Source of the DNA: Biomphalaria glabrata | Lineage: Eukaryota > Mollusca > Gastropoda > Planorbidae | Assembly: GCF_947242115.1 (NCBI RefSeq) | Contig: NC_074713.1 | Span: forward strand, 11,600,001 to 11,664,000 | DNA length: 64,000 nucleotides | Direction: 5' to 3' | Part shown: piece after piece, positions 1-10,830 of the stretch | How the letters are laid out: the number at the start of each line of letters is the position of its first letter | Position numbering within the stretch: the stretch's first letter is position 1 | The notes under the pieces: model-generated | Seen by the model: the letters and a program-made list of their open reading frames with translations, nothing else | The model's database searches: none | Told to the model about the DNA's origin: nothing | Made by a program: the position numbers and the translations under genes

Positions 1-79
1 TATTATACCTAATACATAAAACACATTTTATTATACCTAATACATAAAACACATTTTATTATACCTAATACCTAAACAC
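1..79. repeat. 28-bp tandem repeat, about 2.8 copies
   Basis: The unit reads roughly tattatacctaatacataaa plus acacattt and repeats almost perfectly to about position 79. It lies in the intron upstream of the first visible exon of protease gene 1. Confidence 0.8.
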
Positions 80-365
80 ATTTTGTTATGTCTTCCACTT
101 CGACATGTAAATTTCGGACATTACTTCAGAAATGAAAATTATTACGTCCTTGACCTAGATTCATAAAGGTCGGAAATAGATGACGGTGAGCAGAGGTTTG
201 AGTCTTGGGCCCACGAGTCGACAGATCGGAGCGCATACCAAGCAGCTATCCATAGTCTAGTACCAATACTGTATATACATTTCATTACCTGAAGTCTATT
301 TACATTCCATTAAGTGTGGCATTGAACGCATTGATTTATATAACTACGTATCATTGTTTCATCAG
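80..365 (+). other. Intron sequence upstream of the first visible exon of gene 1
   Basis: No exon is seen here. The stretch ends in a 3' splice site (cag at 363-365). It is recognisably similar to 52065-52350, which precedes a broken copy of the same exon. The signal-peptide exon of gene 1 must therefore lie to the left of the window. Confidence 0.6.
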
Positions 366-3300
366 CCGATACGACAAGATTGATGCTGCTGGTTGTGGCC
401 AGAGACCTCTAGCTCCAGGAAACGGAGCCTCAGAAGTAGCGCTGAGAATCGTCGGAGGACAAGAAGCTGTTCCTTACTCTCACCCATCCATTGTAAGTTC
501 TAGAGCTGCCATGCTATGAATTGTGGGTATGTGTGCGGGGGATTTTAAAGCGGGAAACGAACTGGCATTGTTTAAGGTTGGGAGTGAGAGGAGCGATGAG
601 AATGATTAATGTACAGAAGAGGGGACATTAAGAAAGAGGGAGCTATTTTATATCGATATTGAGAGAAAGCGTTATTTATTTGTTGTTTTTTTTTTGTACT
701 GTCAAATGTTGAGTGAAACTTTTTAAGAATCCAGCTTTTAAATTAACTCTGCGCTGACGTAAGAGATATGTCAATATGAGAGCAGGCGTCTATTTTGTCT
801 TTGTTCGTCAGGAACTTATTGTTACAGATCTAGTTATCGTCAGCATATGGATCTTCCTTGTATTTTTTCTTTTTACACTGAAATAATTGTGACAGTCAAA
901 ATTTAGTAATTTCTTTTAATATAAACGAAATCCACACAACGGAGCACAAAGTAAGCATCTTATGTTAAAAGAAGTGATTTGATTTAATCTCTGCAGTGCA
1001 GTCTTCGTTACACCACAGCACCAACCCATCACTTCTGCGGTGGTACTTTAGTGAAGAATTTGGCGGGAGAATACTACTTTGTCACAGCTGCCCACTGTGT
1101 ATACGGGTAATTCTTTTTATTATTTTTTTTAAATGTAACTTTCACTATTATCAATATTCCTTTTTTTTATTTTTTTTTTGGGGGGGGGGGGGGAACTTTT
1201 GCCTCTTTCTGGTTATTCCGTCCTCATGCTATTTTGTTTGGACACCTACCACTGAAATTATTTATTACGCCATATATATTAAGGTCAATGTATTCCATTT
1301 GTTATACTACGGAATGCGATAAACTAGTAATTTTGGTCAATGAAATTCGAATAACACTAAAGATTATTCTTGTAATACTTGTATAAAATGAGTATAAAAG
1401 TGCGATAGCGAGATGCCTAACCAACGTTAAATGTAAGGACTCAATGAATTGAAAAGAATGAAAGACAGGACTATTCAACGAACATTCCATTGTGACAACT
1501 ATTATATTTACAAGGGCAATTTCGAAATAAAAAAAAATTATTAAAAAAAAAAGCGGATTCAGTAACACCAAGAAAAAACAAGAAAAATATAACAAATACT
1601 TTTTGTAAGGGAAAGAACTGGACATCTACTGTCATATTTCTCAATATTGAAAGAGTTATCTCTTTTTTCTTATATAAAGCACAATTAAATTAAATTAAAA
1701 TTTTTTCATCGACTCATGTGCTGTCATCGACAATTTATAATTGTGCAAAGTTTCAACTTGATCCGAGAATCGGAAATTGGAGAAATAACGTGTGCAGTAT
1801 TTGTACCAGAGTGAGATGATAGAAGCTTGGTAAAAATCATCTTGAGACAGCGTGATCTAAGAAAACCTAACAACTGAGTAGGACAGGACTCAATGGCCCT
1901 TTAACTACCTGTGGTTCCATATTGTAGCAAAGCTTAGTCATTTCCATTCTAGCCAAATAACCAATAGATATATGTCTTAATAGGCCTAATAGGCTGCTTA
2001 ATAGAGTTAATCCCAAAAAAAAAAATGATCATCATTATTGAAACTTATTTTTAAATAAGAACTTTTTAAATGTCTACTTTAAGAAAAAAAAAAAAGTACA
2101 ATGTAGGTGTTAATCACCAGAGTGACCATCTAGTCAGCTTCAACTACCCCGTTATGCAACAAGGAATTAAGTTATAAACACGCACGCACAGATCCGACCA
2201 TATTCAACGACGGAGTCAACAAAAACGTTAGCTGTGGCATTCATACTCTCCCGCCTTGACTACTGTAACGCCGTGCTAGCAGGTATACCTGATGACAAAA
2301 TAGCCAAACTGCAACGTATACAGAACAACGCCGCACGAATAGTACTTAGAAAAACAAGACAAGATTCTGCTACTACGCTCTTGCGCACGCTCCATTGGCT
2401 TCCCGTGAAAGCGAGAATCGATTACAAGGTCGTCACACTTTGTCATCAGTGTATATATAACAATGAGATGCTCTTGTACCTTAGCGAACTGATTACTCCA
2501 TCTGTCCCCCAGAGAGCCCTGCGCTTTTAGTGGTGCCACGTTTCTCCCTCAAAACCTACGGTCTGCGGGTTTTTCAGTGCACGGACCAGAGGTTTGGAAC
2601 TCACTCCCCATTGATCTCAGACAGACAACATGCTATACCACTTTTAAGAAGAACATTAAGACCTACTTGCTTAAAACGTTTTTATATTTTAGATTTCTAT
2701 TGTCGTGTTTGTGATTGTAATGTTATTGCAGCGCCTTGAGCCTACATTTTGTTTGTTAACAACGCTTTATAAATAAAATTATTATTATAATTATTATTAT
2801 ACACGGCTAATTACGTATAGCATTCTTTGAAAGTGCTGCACATTTGTTGTCCACTCTACAGAGAACCCAGAGCCAGCCGTTACGAAGCTCACTGCGGTAT
2901 CCACGACAGATCTGACCTCAGAGAACCCCATCGTGTGATCGTCCACTTCAGCGCACTGACCAGCCACCCGTAAGTAGACATCACACTTTTGACACTCTTG
3001 GATATAAAAATTGTTTAAATAGAATCCTATCGCTGCAACACATATCTTTAATTTTTTAGATAAAAAAAAAAATGTGAAATACAGTAGACTCTTGATAGTC
3101 TGACACTTCACAATCCGACACACTCGGTAATCCGATGCAGTACCAACGTAAATTTATGTAATTCATGTATACTATACTACGTATATATTTCGAAAGTAGG
3201 TAGGCTTCAATTATAATTGAGTAGGCAGGTGATAGTTGAAATCTTGTGCTTACATTTTTTGTTCTATTTCGTCTGTTGTTTCTTGTATACCCTTGAAAGT

Positions 3301-6300
3301 CTCAGAGAATATCACATTACGGGATTAATACATGTATCCCGATATTTACGGTTTAATTCTTTGAAGTACATCTACCTTATAATTAATCTCACGTTTTCGG
3401 TCATCGCTGCCTCTCAGGTCCCGTAACTGTCGGAATATCAAGTATGTAGTATATTAGTGTTCCTCTACATCGTAGAATGGGATTAGATTGTAACTTCCGT
3501 TATAAACAAAAAGCTTTTTGTCTTAAGGTGTGAACAAGGAAATGTGAGGATTGTAGCTGCATCATTCTATAAAATTGTTATTATTATAGAGAATGAAATG
3601 TTGTTGTTTGTTTCGCTGAACTAAAAATGTTAATAGAAATGTAAAAGATGTACAGTTTAATTATTAAAAGGTTAGAAACCCTCCCAAATAATCTTTGATA
3701 CCAATCATTTGTTGAGTTAAACCTAGACCACTCGTCGCAGAACACTGACATGCACCGTCGCAACCTGTGGGCAGTTTAGACAAATAACTTGTTGCCACGT
3801 CACGACGCCGCAACAAGCTATTGGTCTCCACTTTCAACATGTTGCGACATCGCAGATCAGTGCTCAGGCCTTCTGTGACGATTGGTCACGGTTATGGTAC
3901 GAGCCCTAAGAAGATGACATTTAACTAAGAAGATGACATTTAACTAAGAAGATGACATTTAACTAAGAAGATGACATTTAACTAAGAAGATGACATTTAA
4001 CTAAGAAGATGACATTTAACTAAGAAGATGACATTTAACTAAGAAGATGACATTTAACTAAGAAGATGACATTTAACTAAGAAGTTGACATTTAACTAAG
4101 AAGATGACATTTAACTAAGAAGATGACATTTAACTAAGAAGATGACATTTAACTAAGAAGATGACATTTAACTAAGAAGTTGACATTTAACTAAGAAGAT
4201 GACATTTAACTAAGAAGATGACATTTAACTAAGAAGATGACATTTAACTAAGAAGATGACATTTAACTAAATATCTTCCAACTTCTTCTCAGATTGTACG
4301 ATGACTGGACCATTGATTACGACATTGCAATTTTCAAAGTCTCCACGGCACTGCCAACTAACAACTACATTTCAGCCGTCTGCATTCCCAACGAGGGTTG
4401 GTTTGAGGGCGAAAAGGGCATAGTTGCTGGCTGGGGTACCTTGACGTCTGGTGAGTTCACTGTACTATTATCTCCATTCTCACGACTTATAATATAACTA
4501 CCTTTGTCCTTTTGTCTACTTTAATTTTTGTGTTGAGAAGTAGTTATAGACATCAATAGACTGACCTAGATATCTTTCTCATTTTGCATGTAACCGGTGT
4601 TAGTTATTTTGGGTATGCCATGCTATCGCTATAGAAACTCTGAAATTCTTTCAATACGTTTAACCAACGAATGCCGCCCAGATTATCTTATGTATATTGA
4701 ACCATTGCGATTAGAATTAAATCAGTAGCATTCATTTGGTTTGTCTTTGTCTTCAGGAGGGGATTCCCCTTACAAACTTCACCAAGTACAGAAGCCCATT
4801 AAGTCCAGGGCCACATGTGAACAAAGATACGGTGCTGGCTCGATCAGTTTGAGAATGTTGTGCGCTGGTTTACCGCAAGGTGGAGTTGATTCATGCCAGG
4901 TAAGTCTGACTTAGATGAGCAGAAATCTTAACTGTCCACTCAAATTAAATCTTCAACAAGTAGTGAAGTGAAGGGCCTAATTATTATTATTATTATTCAT
5001 CCATTATACATGGGGCGTGGTGGCTGAAGAGTAAAGCGCTGACTTCAGAACCGAGGAATAACGAGTTCGAATCTCAGTAAAGACAGGGATTTTAAACTTC
5101 GGGATTTTTAGGACACCTCTGAGTCCATCCAAAACTGATAGGTACCTGGAAAAGTAAAGGCGGATGTTTATTGTGCTGGCCAAATGACATTCTCATTAAC
5201 CGTCAGCCCTAAAAACAGAATATCTTTATGCAATCCACCCTATAGATCCCAAGGCCTGAAAGGGGTATTTTCCTGTTGTTTTATCCATTATATGTTTGCA
5301 AACTAAGATTCATTTAATCATCTATCAAGAGATCTCTGGAACCGCCCAGTGGGCTTTCATTGAAATAGTGCACACGTGTTTCTTTTACCTTTGGTGCTCT
5401 CCAAGAAAAGATTTTAATAAATTCGAATTGCACACCACTATTTGCAATTTAGTCACTCTTTACTAAAGACTTAAAAAAAAAATAATTAAATTATGGATCC
5501 CGTTGATAGAAGAATAATTGTTAATTCGCCCTGCTAGCTCACAATGAACATTATCTCCAGAACGCAGTAAACGAATTTACATACGCTGCCGGCTCTTTCG
5601 GTCTATCAATAAACCTCGGGAAAACAGAAGTCATGTTCCAGAAGTCACCCGATAAAACATAGTCAGCCCCAAGGATCACCGTTAACGGACAGCTCTTAAC
5701 ATGGTAGACCATTTCACATATCTTGGTAGTATAGTGTCAAATGACGCCTCACTTTCAAGGGAAGTTGATAACCGTCTGGCCAGGGCCAGTAGCGCTTTTG
5801 GACACCTTCAGGCGAGAGTCTGGCTACAAAAATCAATGTCTACTAGGTGGTTGTTCTCTCAACCCTTCTATATGGTTCCGAGACATGGACACTACAGAAA
5901 ACAACTAAAACTTCTTGAGCACTTCCACCAAAGATGCTTGCGCTCCATCATGAACTTACGGTGGCCAGACCGCACTACAAACAGCGATGTCCTTGCGAAC
6001 GCCGGTATGGACAGTATAGAGGGACTTCTTATGGTCCGGCAGTTACGCTGGGTAGGGCACGTATCCCGTATGGGAGACAAACGTATGCCTAAGGCAGTCT
6101 TTTCTTGGTGAGCTAAAAGGTGGTCAACGTAACAGAGGCGCCCCTCGAAAACGCTTCAAAGACCAGCTTAGGCGTCAACTTTTCTTGGCTGACATAGAAG
6201 AGAGCACCTAGTTGCATGCAGCCTCAGAACGAGACAGCTTGAGGTCACTCACAAAGGCCGCGGGATACACATTTGAGTCCAAAAAAAAAATCCGCTGCCG

Positions 6301-6660
6301 AGGACAAACGCAGACGGTTAAAAGAAAATCTAAATCAACCACCTGCGAACAATGGTTATGCTTGCTCTGGGTGTGGCAAAATATGTAAGTCACAGCTGGG
6401 GCTGCGCAGCCACGGGAAATAATGCACTACACACTAATCTTCTCCGGACTCAAAGACAAGCCTTATTTCGCAAATATACAATATAAAATAAAAAAAAAAC
6501 ACCTTGGAGCTCTTGCGAACTGGAGGAGATATAAAAGTTAAATTCTATTTTGAAAAGTAACCACCAAGAATGTCAAAGATTGAGTCGCATGGTCAAACAG
6601 AGAGAGAGAAGGAGCGTAAGAAAGATAATGAGAGAGAAGAGAAAGGAGAGAAAGAGAGAG

Positions 6661-6691
<31 letters not shown>

Positions 6692-7572
6692 AAAAAAAAG
6701 AGGGCCGCTCCAATTAAGCATAAGAGAGACTAGAATGTACGTTAAGGGGATCGTTAAAATGAGGGATGTTGTCTTAAAATATCAAAACAAAAGTTGGGAA
6801 GTTTCCGGCCAAAATAAAACAAAAATATATCCGTAGAACCAATCCAAAGGTGCAGCTGGAGAGAATGGCTTGCTTATTATGCATGGATTATTGAGATGTA
6901 TATATATCTGAATGTTCATATATTGTGTCTTATTGCAGGGTGATAGCGGTGGCCCACTCTACACATTGAGAGAAAACAGATGGACTTTGACAGGTAATTG
7001 TCGCCTTCTGAAGTATATGCTCCACAAGGGCCCACAGTTACATATACACCCATTTCTTCTTTTCTCTTTCTCTCCTCTTTCTATTTCTCACATTCTCTCT
7101 TGCCTCCCTTTATTCCCATTCTTTACGTCTTTCTCATCTCCCTCTAGTTTTTAATTAATTCCCCTGTCTCTCGACTTCTCTCACTCTCTCTTTCTCACCT
7201 CTCTCTATATCTAAAGTTCCCTGTGTCTCTCCCTGATATTTAATATAGACAATAAAAAAACAGCCCTACAGTTCATGGCTTTTCTAAAGATGTAAGCAAG
7301 AGCTAAGTTTATAATTGTTAAAATGCATGTGAACTTAAAACCTTTCAAAGGCCAGCATGGAAATAACATCGATGGAAATAACATTGATGGAAATAACACT
7401 CATAAAGTTTTTTAATGTTCGGGGTAAGGTTTCAAAATTATATCTTATTCTTGTCCATATTTCAGGTATTGTCAGTTGGGGATACGGCTGCGCTGAAGCT
7501 GGCAGACCAGGTGTCTACGCTGATGTCATTGAACTTAAAGACTGGATTAACACCGTCATCAACAGACTCTAA
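366..7572 (+). CDS. Trypsin-like secreted serine protease, gene 1 (5' partial)
   Basis: Seven exons with GT/AG borders: 366-492, 997-1106, 2862-2969, 4293-4450, 4757-4899, 6939-6993 and 7466-7572 (stop 7570-7572). Chymotrypsin-fold (S1 family) endopeptidase, expected to be secreted. Exon order: propeptide with its cysteine (AAGCGQRP) and activation site R/IVGG; FCGG then VTAAHC (catalytic His); a middle exon with EPHR; DYDIAIF (catalytic Asp) and GWG; then GGVDSC with Asp six residues before the active Ser; GDSGGP (catalytic Ser); and IVSWGYGC with PGVY. Asp at the S1 base and Gly on the pocket walls indicate cleavage after Lys/Arg. Two extra cysteines (SICSL and AHCGIHD) are shared with gene 2. 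The signal-peptide exon is missing, presumably left of the window. Intron phases match gene 2 throughout. Substrate is unknown; digestive and defence roles are both possible. Confidence 0.93.
1735..1855 (+). repeat. Dispersed repeat segment in intron 2 of gene 1
   Basis: The segment with gtgcaaagtttcaactt, ccgagaat and gagaaataacgtgt is similar to 32770-32885, just upstream of the gene 3 promoter. It resembles a repeat tail that is common in mollusc genomes (from memory). No gene is seen between 1107 and 2185 otherwise; the sequence is AT-rich with homopolymer runs. Confidence 0.45.
2185..2800 (+). mobile_element. L2/CR1-like LINE, 3' fragment
   Basis: An open frame from 2190 to 2527 carries the end of a reverse transcriptase [27 protein letters not shown] and [14 protein letters not shown], a motif order typical of L2/CR1-group elements. 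A shifted frame continues the C-terminal part, followed by a short UTR with gcgccttgagcct and ataaata and an (ATT)n tail at 2777-2800. The 5' portion is missing, as usual for incomplete reverse transcription. It lies in intron 2 of gene 1, in the sense direction. Confidence 0.85.
2970..3906 (+). other. Intron 3 of gene 1, unannotated part
   Basis: No coding exon or named repeat is recognised between the donor at 2970 and the 19-bp array at 3907. The sequence is AT-rich. Confidence 0.4.
3907..4267 (+). repeat. 19 x 19-bp tandem array next to a splice acceptor
   Basis: Exactly 361 bp, nineteen units of taagaagatgacatttaac, nearly identical; two units carry gttgac in place of gatgac. The last unit ends 25 bp before exon 4 of gene 1 (starts 4293). 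Each unit boundary reads tttaactaag, a plausible branch-point-like sequence, and the final boundary (ttaactaa) falls at normal branch-point distance from the acceptor. Confidence 0.95.
5012..5276 (+). mobile_element. tRNA-derived SINE
   Basis: The 5' part has a tRNA-like A box (tggctgaagagtaaagcgc) and a B box (gagttcgaatctc near 5063). The body contains aagtaaaggcgg, tgtgctggccaaatgac and the 3' motif ctgaaaggggta. At least seven other copies of the same family lie in the window. This copy is in intron 5 of gene 1. Confidence 0.85.
5545..6440 (+). mobile_element. RTE-like LINE, C-terminal fragment with a zinc-finger end
   Basis: Reading across frames shows [42 protein letters not shown] and then a C2H2-like end ([14 protein letters not shown]) near 6370. 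This is the C-terminal half of a reverse transcriptase polyprotein of the type often called RTE or endonuclease-reverse transcriptase. Several frame changes show it is dead. Related pieces lie at 29697-30164 (-), 43705-44025 (+) and 61570-61870 (+). Confidence 0.8.
6596..6703 (+). repeat. Purine-rich (GA)n tract
   Basis: About 108 bp of almost pure G/A on the + strand in intron 5 of gene 1. It creates a spurious charged open frame. Confidence 0.85.
7040..7230 (+). repeat. Pyrimidine-rich (CT)n tract
   Basis: Degenerate tctctt repeats fill most of the last intron of gene 1 between 6994 and 7465. No other feature is seen there. Confidence 0.75.
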
Positions 7573-7600
7573 AAAAATAGAACACATTGTATAACAAGTC

Positions 7601-7606
7601 ATTAAA
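7601..7606 (+). terminator. Candidate poly(A) signal of gene 1
   Basis: ATTAAA, the commonest variant of AATAAA, lies about 30 bp after the stop codon of gene 1. No exact AATAAA is seen close by. Confidence 0.5.
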
Positions 7607-7769
7607 ACAACAACATTCTATTGGACAAGACGCTGTCAGTGTTAACCAATCATCAACATAAAAATATGTGCTGTAACATGCGATTAGTAAAAGGCGTCAC
7701 TGACTAGATTTTTTTTTTTGTCATTTATTAAAGTTTATGCAACTTTTGTATGTACAAGTACAGTTCTCT

Positions 7770-8125
7770 TCAGCATTACTTATCCCTTAGTCTGTTAAAC
7801 CGATGGGGCACCACACAAGATCTGTTGACCGTCTTTCTCTTGGTCTTTTGTCTTGCACATAATGTCTTGTAATGATAGACCCGTCCGTTTGTTTGAATTA
7901 TCTCCCCATCAATTTCTTTGTCTGCCTCTTATTTTTTTTTCCTGAAACTGTTCCCTGAAGGAAGGTCTTTATTAGCCCTGAAGAACCTTGTAATATGGCC
8001 ATGAAGTTTTAGTTTGTGTTTTTTTGAACAGTCGGTGGCAGTTCATCGAGGGTCCCAGTGGCCATTTTGTCCAGTGTGTACATTGTGGTCTTGTTGGTAA
8101 TCTCTTCTTTGGTGATGCATCTCAT
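7770..8125 (-). mobile_element. RTE-clade LINE, 3' fragment, antisense
   Basis: Read on the - strand this matches the 3' end of the LINE at 15055-16320: the phrases gttgaccgtctttct, ccctgaaggaaggtct and ttgtaatatggcc have near-identical partners in the antisense copy at 50161-50740. It lies downstream of gene 1. It is diverged and truncated. Confidence 0.7.
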
Positions 8126-8443
8126 TTCCATAGAACACATGGATACCTGCCACCTGTGCCATCAACACTAAATGGGGAAAATAGCAAAACAAAGGACAAA
8201 TTTATTAGATGCATTAACCCGGGGGCAGCTTAAATAAGAGCAAAACTATAAACAATAGAATAGTGTTCCTCTTGAGGTCAACATCTTTGGAAATAATAAG
8301 ACAGCAGAGTAGGATGATTTCTAAATGTACTGTATAAAGTGTATTATATGAAACAATTCGCTACTGATATCGATTGAACGTAACAAACCCGTATTGTTCC
8401 TTATCAAATCAATTAAATTTATATTAAGCTATATTTTTTTCAG

Positions 8444-8523
8444 GCCTTCCTGCTTTCTCGCTTTCTGAACTTCCCCAAACGCCCAACGTGGACGCCTTAA
8501 ACCAGACGAAGGGACGTAACTGA
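8444..8523 (+). CDS. Candidate terminal exon (possible alternative 3' end of gene 1)
   Basis: A strong 3' splice site (tattttttttcag, ending 8443) precedes a short open frame. Read in phase 1 it gives LPAFSLSELPQTPNVD and ends in a stop at 8521-8523. An AATAAA follows at 8618-8623. Exon 6 of gene 1 ends in phase 1 at 6993, so splicing 6993 to 8444 would stay in frame and replace the normal C-terminus, which carries the S1-pocket SWG segment. The result would probably be an inactive protease form. It could equally be an orphan exon or chance. No homology is recognised. Confidence 0.3.
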
Positions 8524-10830
8524 ATATCACTTGATATTGAGTGATACTTTTATAATATTCGCGGTGTTTTGCTTATCTTCTTACTAAACTGTTTTTTCTG
8601 CAAGTTTATGTAAAAAAAATAAATATTTTTAAAAACTGTACACTTCACTTTTAAGCATTCTGAAGAAGGGATTCTACAGGGAGTACACACTTTTATATCT
8701 CTACTTGGAATTCTTCACTCTGAACACGAGTTGATTTTGTTGTAGACCTTACGGGCTTTCCTTCAGACCTAAAGAGTTTTAAGTATTGCCTTAAACTCTT
8801 GCAGGACTGCTATCATTACCGTAATTCAATCTTCAGGTTAAAACGTTATTCTTCCGGAAATAGGGCAAGACAGCTCGAAAAAGTGGTTATAACCTCTCTG
8901 CCTGAGGTCATGTTTGGGGAATATGTCATTAATCAGTTTCTTCCAGACTGGGCGAGTCTCTTCGTCTGTTCCCAGGTTTTGGTCGTCTGTTTAGCATCTG
9001 CAGCCAAATCTCGATATCATGTATTGATGGGCAGTTTCCTCTTTCCCAGGGGTTTATCAATACCTGCTCATAATAATTCTTATGGTCTGCTCCCCCCACC
9101 CTCAAAAAAATGGAAACATGGTGGGAAGCTATAAACAATGGGGCCATTGAAAGAAAAAAGAAAAGAGAAAAAAACTATAAGCAATTAAAAAGGAATAAAT
9201 GTACATTGTGCACTACTTGTAAGAAGTCGTTACTGAATTAAGTCTAATGACAACGATACCTGTAAAAGGTAGAACCTACATTGGAATACCTTTTTATGTA
9301 TCCATCCTTGATTGGTTTTTTTTCAACTCAACCTACGCCAAAGATGGCCAATCATCATAGTATTGAACCCAAACGCTCGGATACTTTGCTACTCTACTGC
9401 CTGAACACAATGTACATCTCAGAAAGGCAGGTGATTGGCCGCAGCGCTGCAAACAATCAATGTGTCTAATGAAACAGAGCATTTGGTGCAACATAGTCAG
9501 AAGAGGTCGGATATGGCCCGCAGGAAGTAGTTTCTGCATCACTGCTTATAAACCAGTTAGAGCAGAATACTCGTTTTTCTTTATCTGTATCATGAAGTTA
9601 TCTGAGCTTATTTACAATGTGGCCAAATGATGCAAGGTAACCACTAGAGTTTATTGGATTCGTGACAACAATTGAACCTAATCTCACTTTCAGTTTTATG
9701 GTTAAAGACAGCATCACTTTGAAGGGTGCGAGTGTACTGACCTATGTAATACATGTCTTAAGACTAAGAAAAAGTAAGAAGCTATTTTTTAAAGGAAGGG
9801 ATTTCATGTTCGGTATATAGAGGACTTCGGCTGATGGGCTGCATGTTCGGTATATAAGGGACCTCGGCTGCAGAGATACACTTGGAGAGATAACAACTAG
9901 ATATGAATGAGCTGAACATTAAAACTAGTAGGTCATCTTTTGAGTTCATTTCTATTTTGTACATGTCTGCGCCAACATTGAACGTGTCACAGCTTTCCTA
10001 TTATATATCTACTTATAACTCTCTGACAAATACATTCTCGGTGCGTCTAGGTGTCCCGAGGTTCCGCCGTAATTATTGAATAAAACAACTAAACAACTAG
10101 ATCAATACACATAAACTTTTAATCTACTTTTCGGCATATCACAAACTGCACTCTCTACTTTTGACAACCAACTCACTTCCGTGATTCGCTCATTTGTAAA
10201 AATAGATTATACATGCATACACACCTTCACCTCGTGACAGAAAGCCTGTTTTATTAATATTTACAATCAAGTTTAGTTTGTTCATAAAAATAATTTCAAG
10301 CTTTTATTGAATTGTGTAAATGTGTATCAGTTAATCTATACGCCAGCATGGCTTTTGCATTAGATAGCTGTATAGAGCTATAATAAAAGACCACAAACAT
10401 CACAATTTGTGGATGAAGCTCGTATAAAAAGGTGGGGGGCTTGAAAAGGTAAATTCCCCACCTCCTTTTATATCAAGAAAGGCTCAGACACATGTAATAT
10501 AAAAGTAAAAGTAATGGAGAATTAAAACTGTTTTGTATTAGACGTCCCCGTCTCCAACTCTTACATAATTTCCTAAACACACGAACATATACCAAGCACA
10601 AACACAAACACATACAGGTTGCTTCTAATAATACAAGAAATACATGTTTACATATTTCTAAAAAAGATAAAATGATTTCCTGGTCCATACACGCACGTGT
10701 TGTCCTACCATTACAATGTAGGCAGACGAGCTATAGCTAGCAGAAACCAAGCTGGCCAGAATCAAGATCCTTATCTTTAAGACAATTATGCAAATTGCTT
10801 CATATCTTTCAAGTAGACTGGCTGCTTAAC
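8524..10830. other. Spacer between genes 1 and 2
   Basis: No supported gene. A diverged antisense LINE-like stretch may lie at 8800-9150, but its frame is not recognisable enough to classify. A roughly 50-bp direct repeat (catgttcggtatata followed by ggac and tcggctg) occurs twice at 9805-9870. The 130 bp before the gene 2 ATG show no convincing TATA box. Confidence 0.5.

Noticed and set aside
1735-1855. A second promoter in intron 2 of gene 1, because it resembles the region upstream of the gene 3 signal exon
   Set aside because: The similarity is confined to a segment (gtgcaaagtttcaact ... gagaaataacgtgt) that looks like a widespread dispersed repeat; no TATA box or signal exon follows it at 1855.
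3907-4267. CRISPR-like array
   Set aside because: The units are contiguous with no unique spacers and the sequence is eukaryotic; it is a plain minisatellite.
6570-6836. Charged coiled-coil protein
   Set aside because: It is produced by the (GA)n tract in intron 5 of gene 1.
8799-9147. Novel gene in the spacer between genes 1 and 2
   Set aside because: Frames overlap on both strands without motifs, start context or splice signals; it could be an old LINE fragment but is not classifiable.
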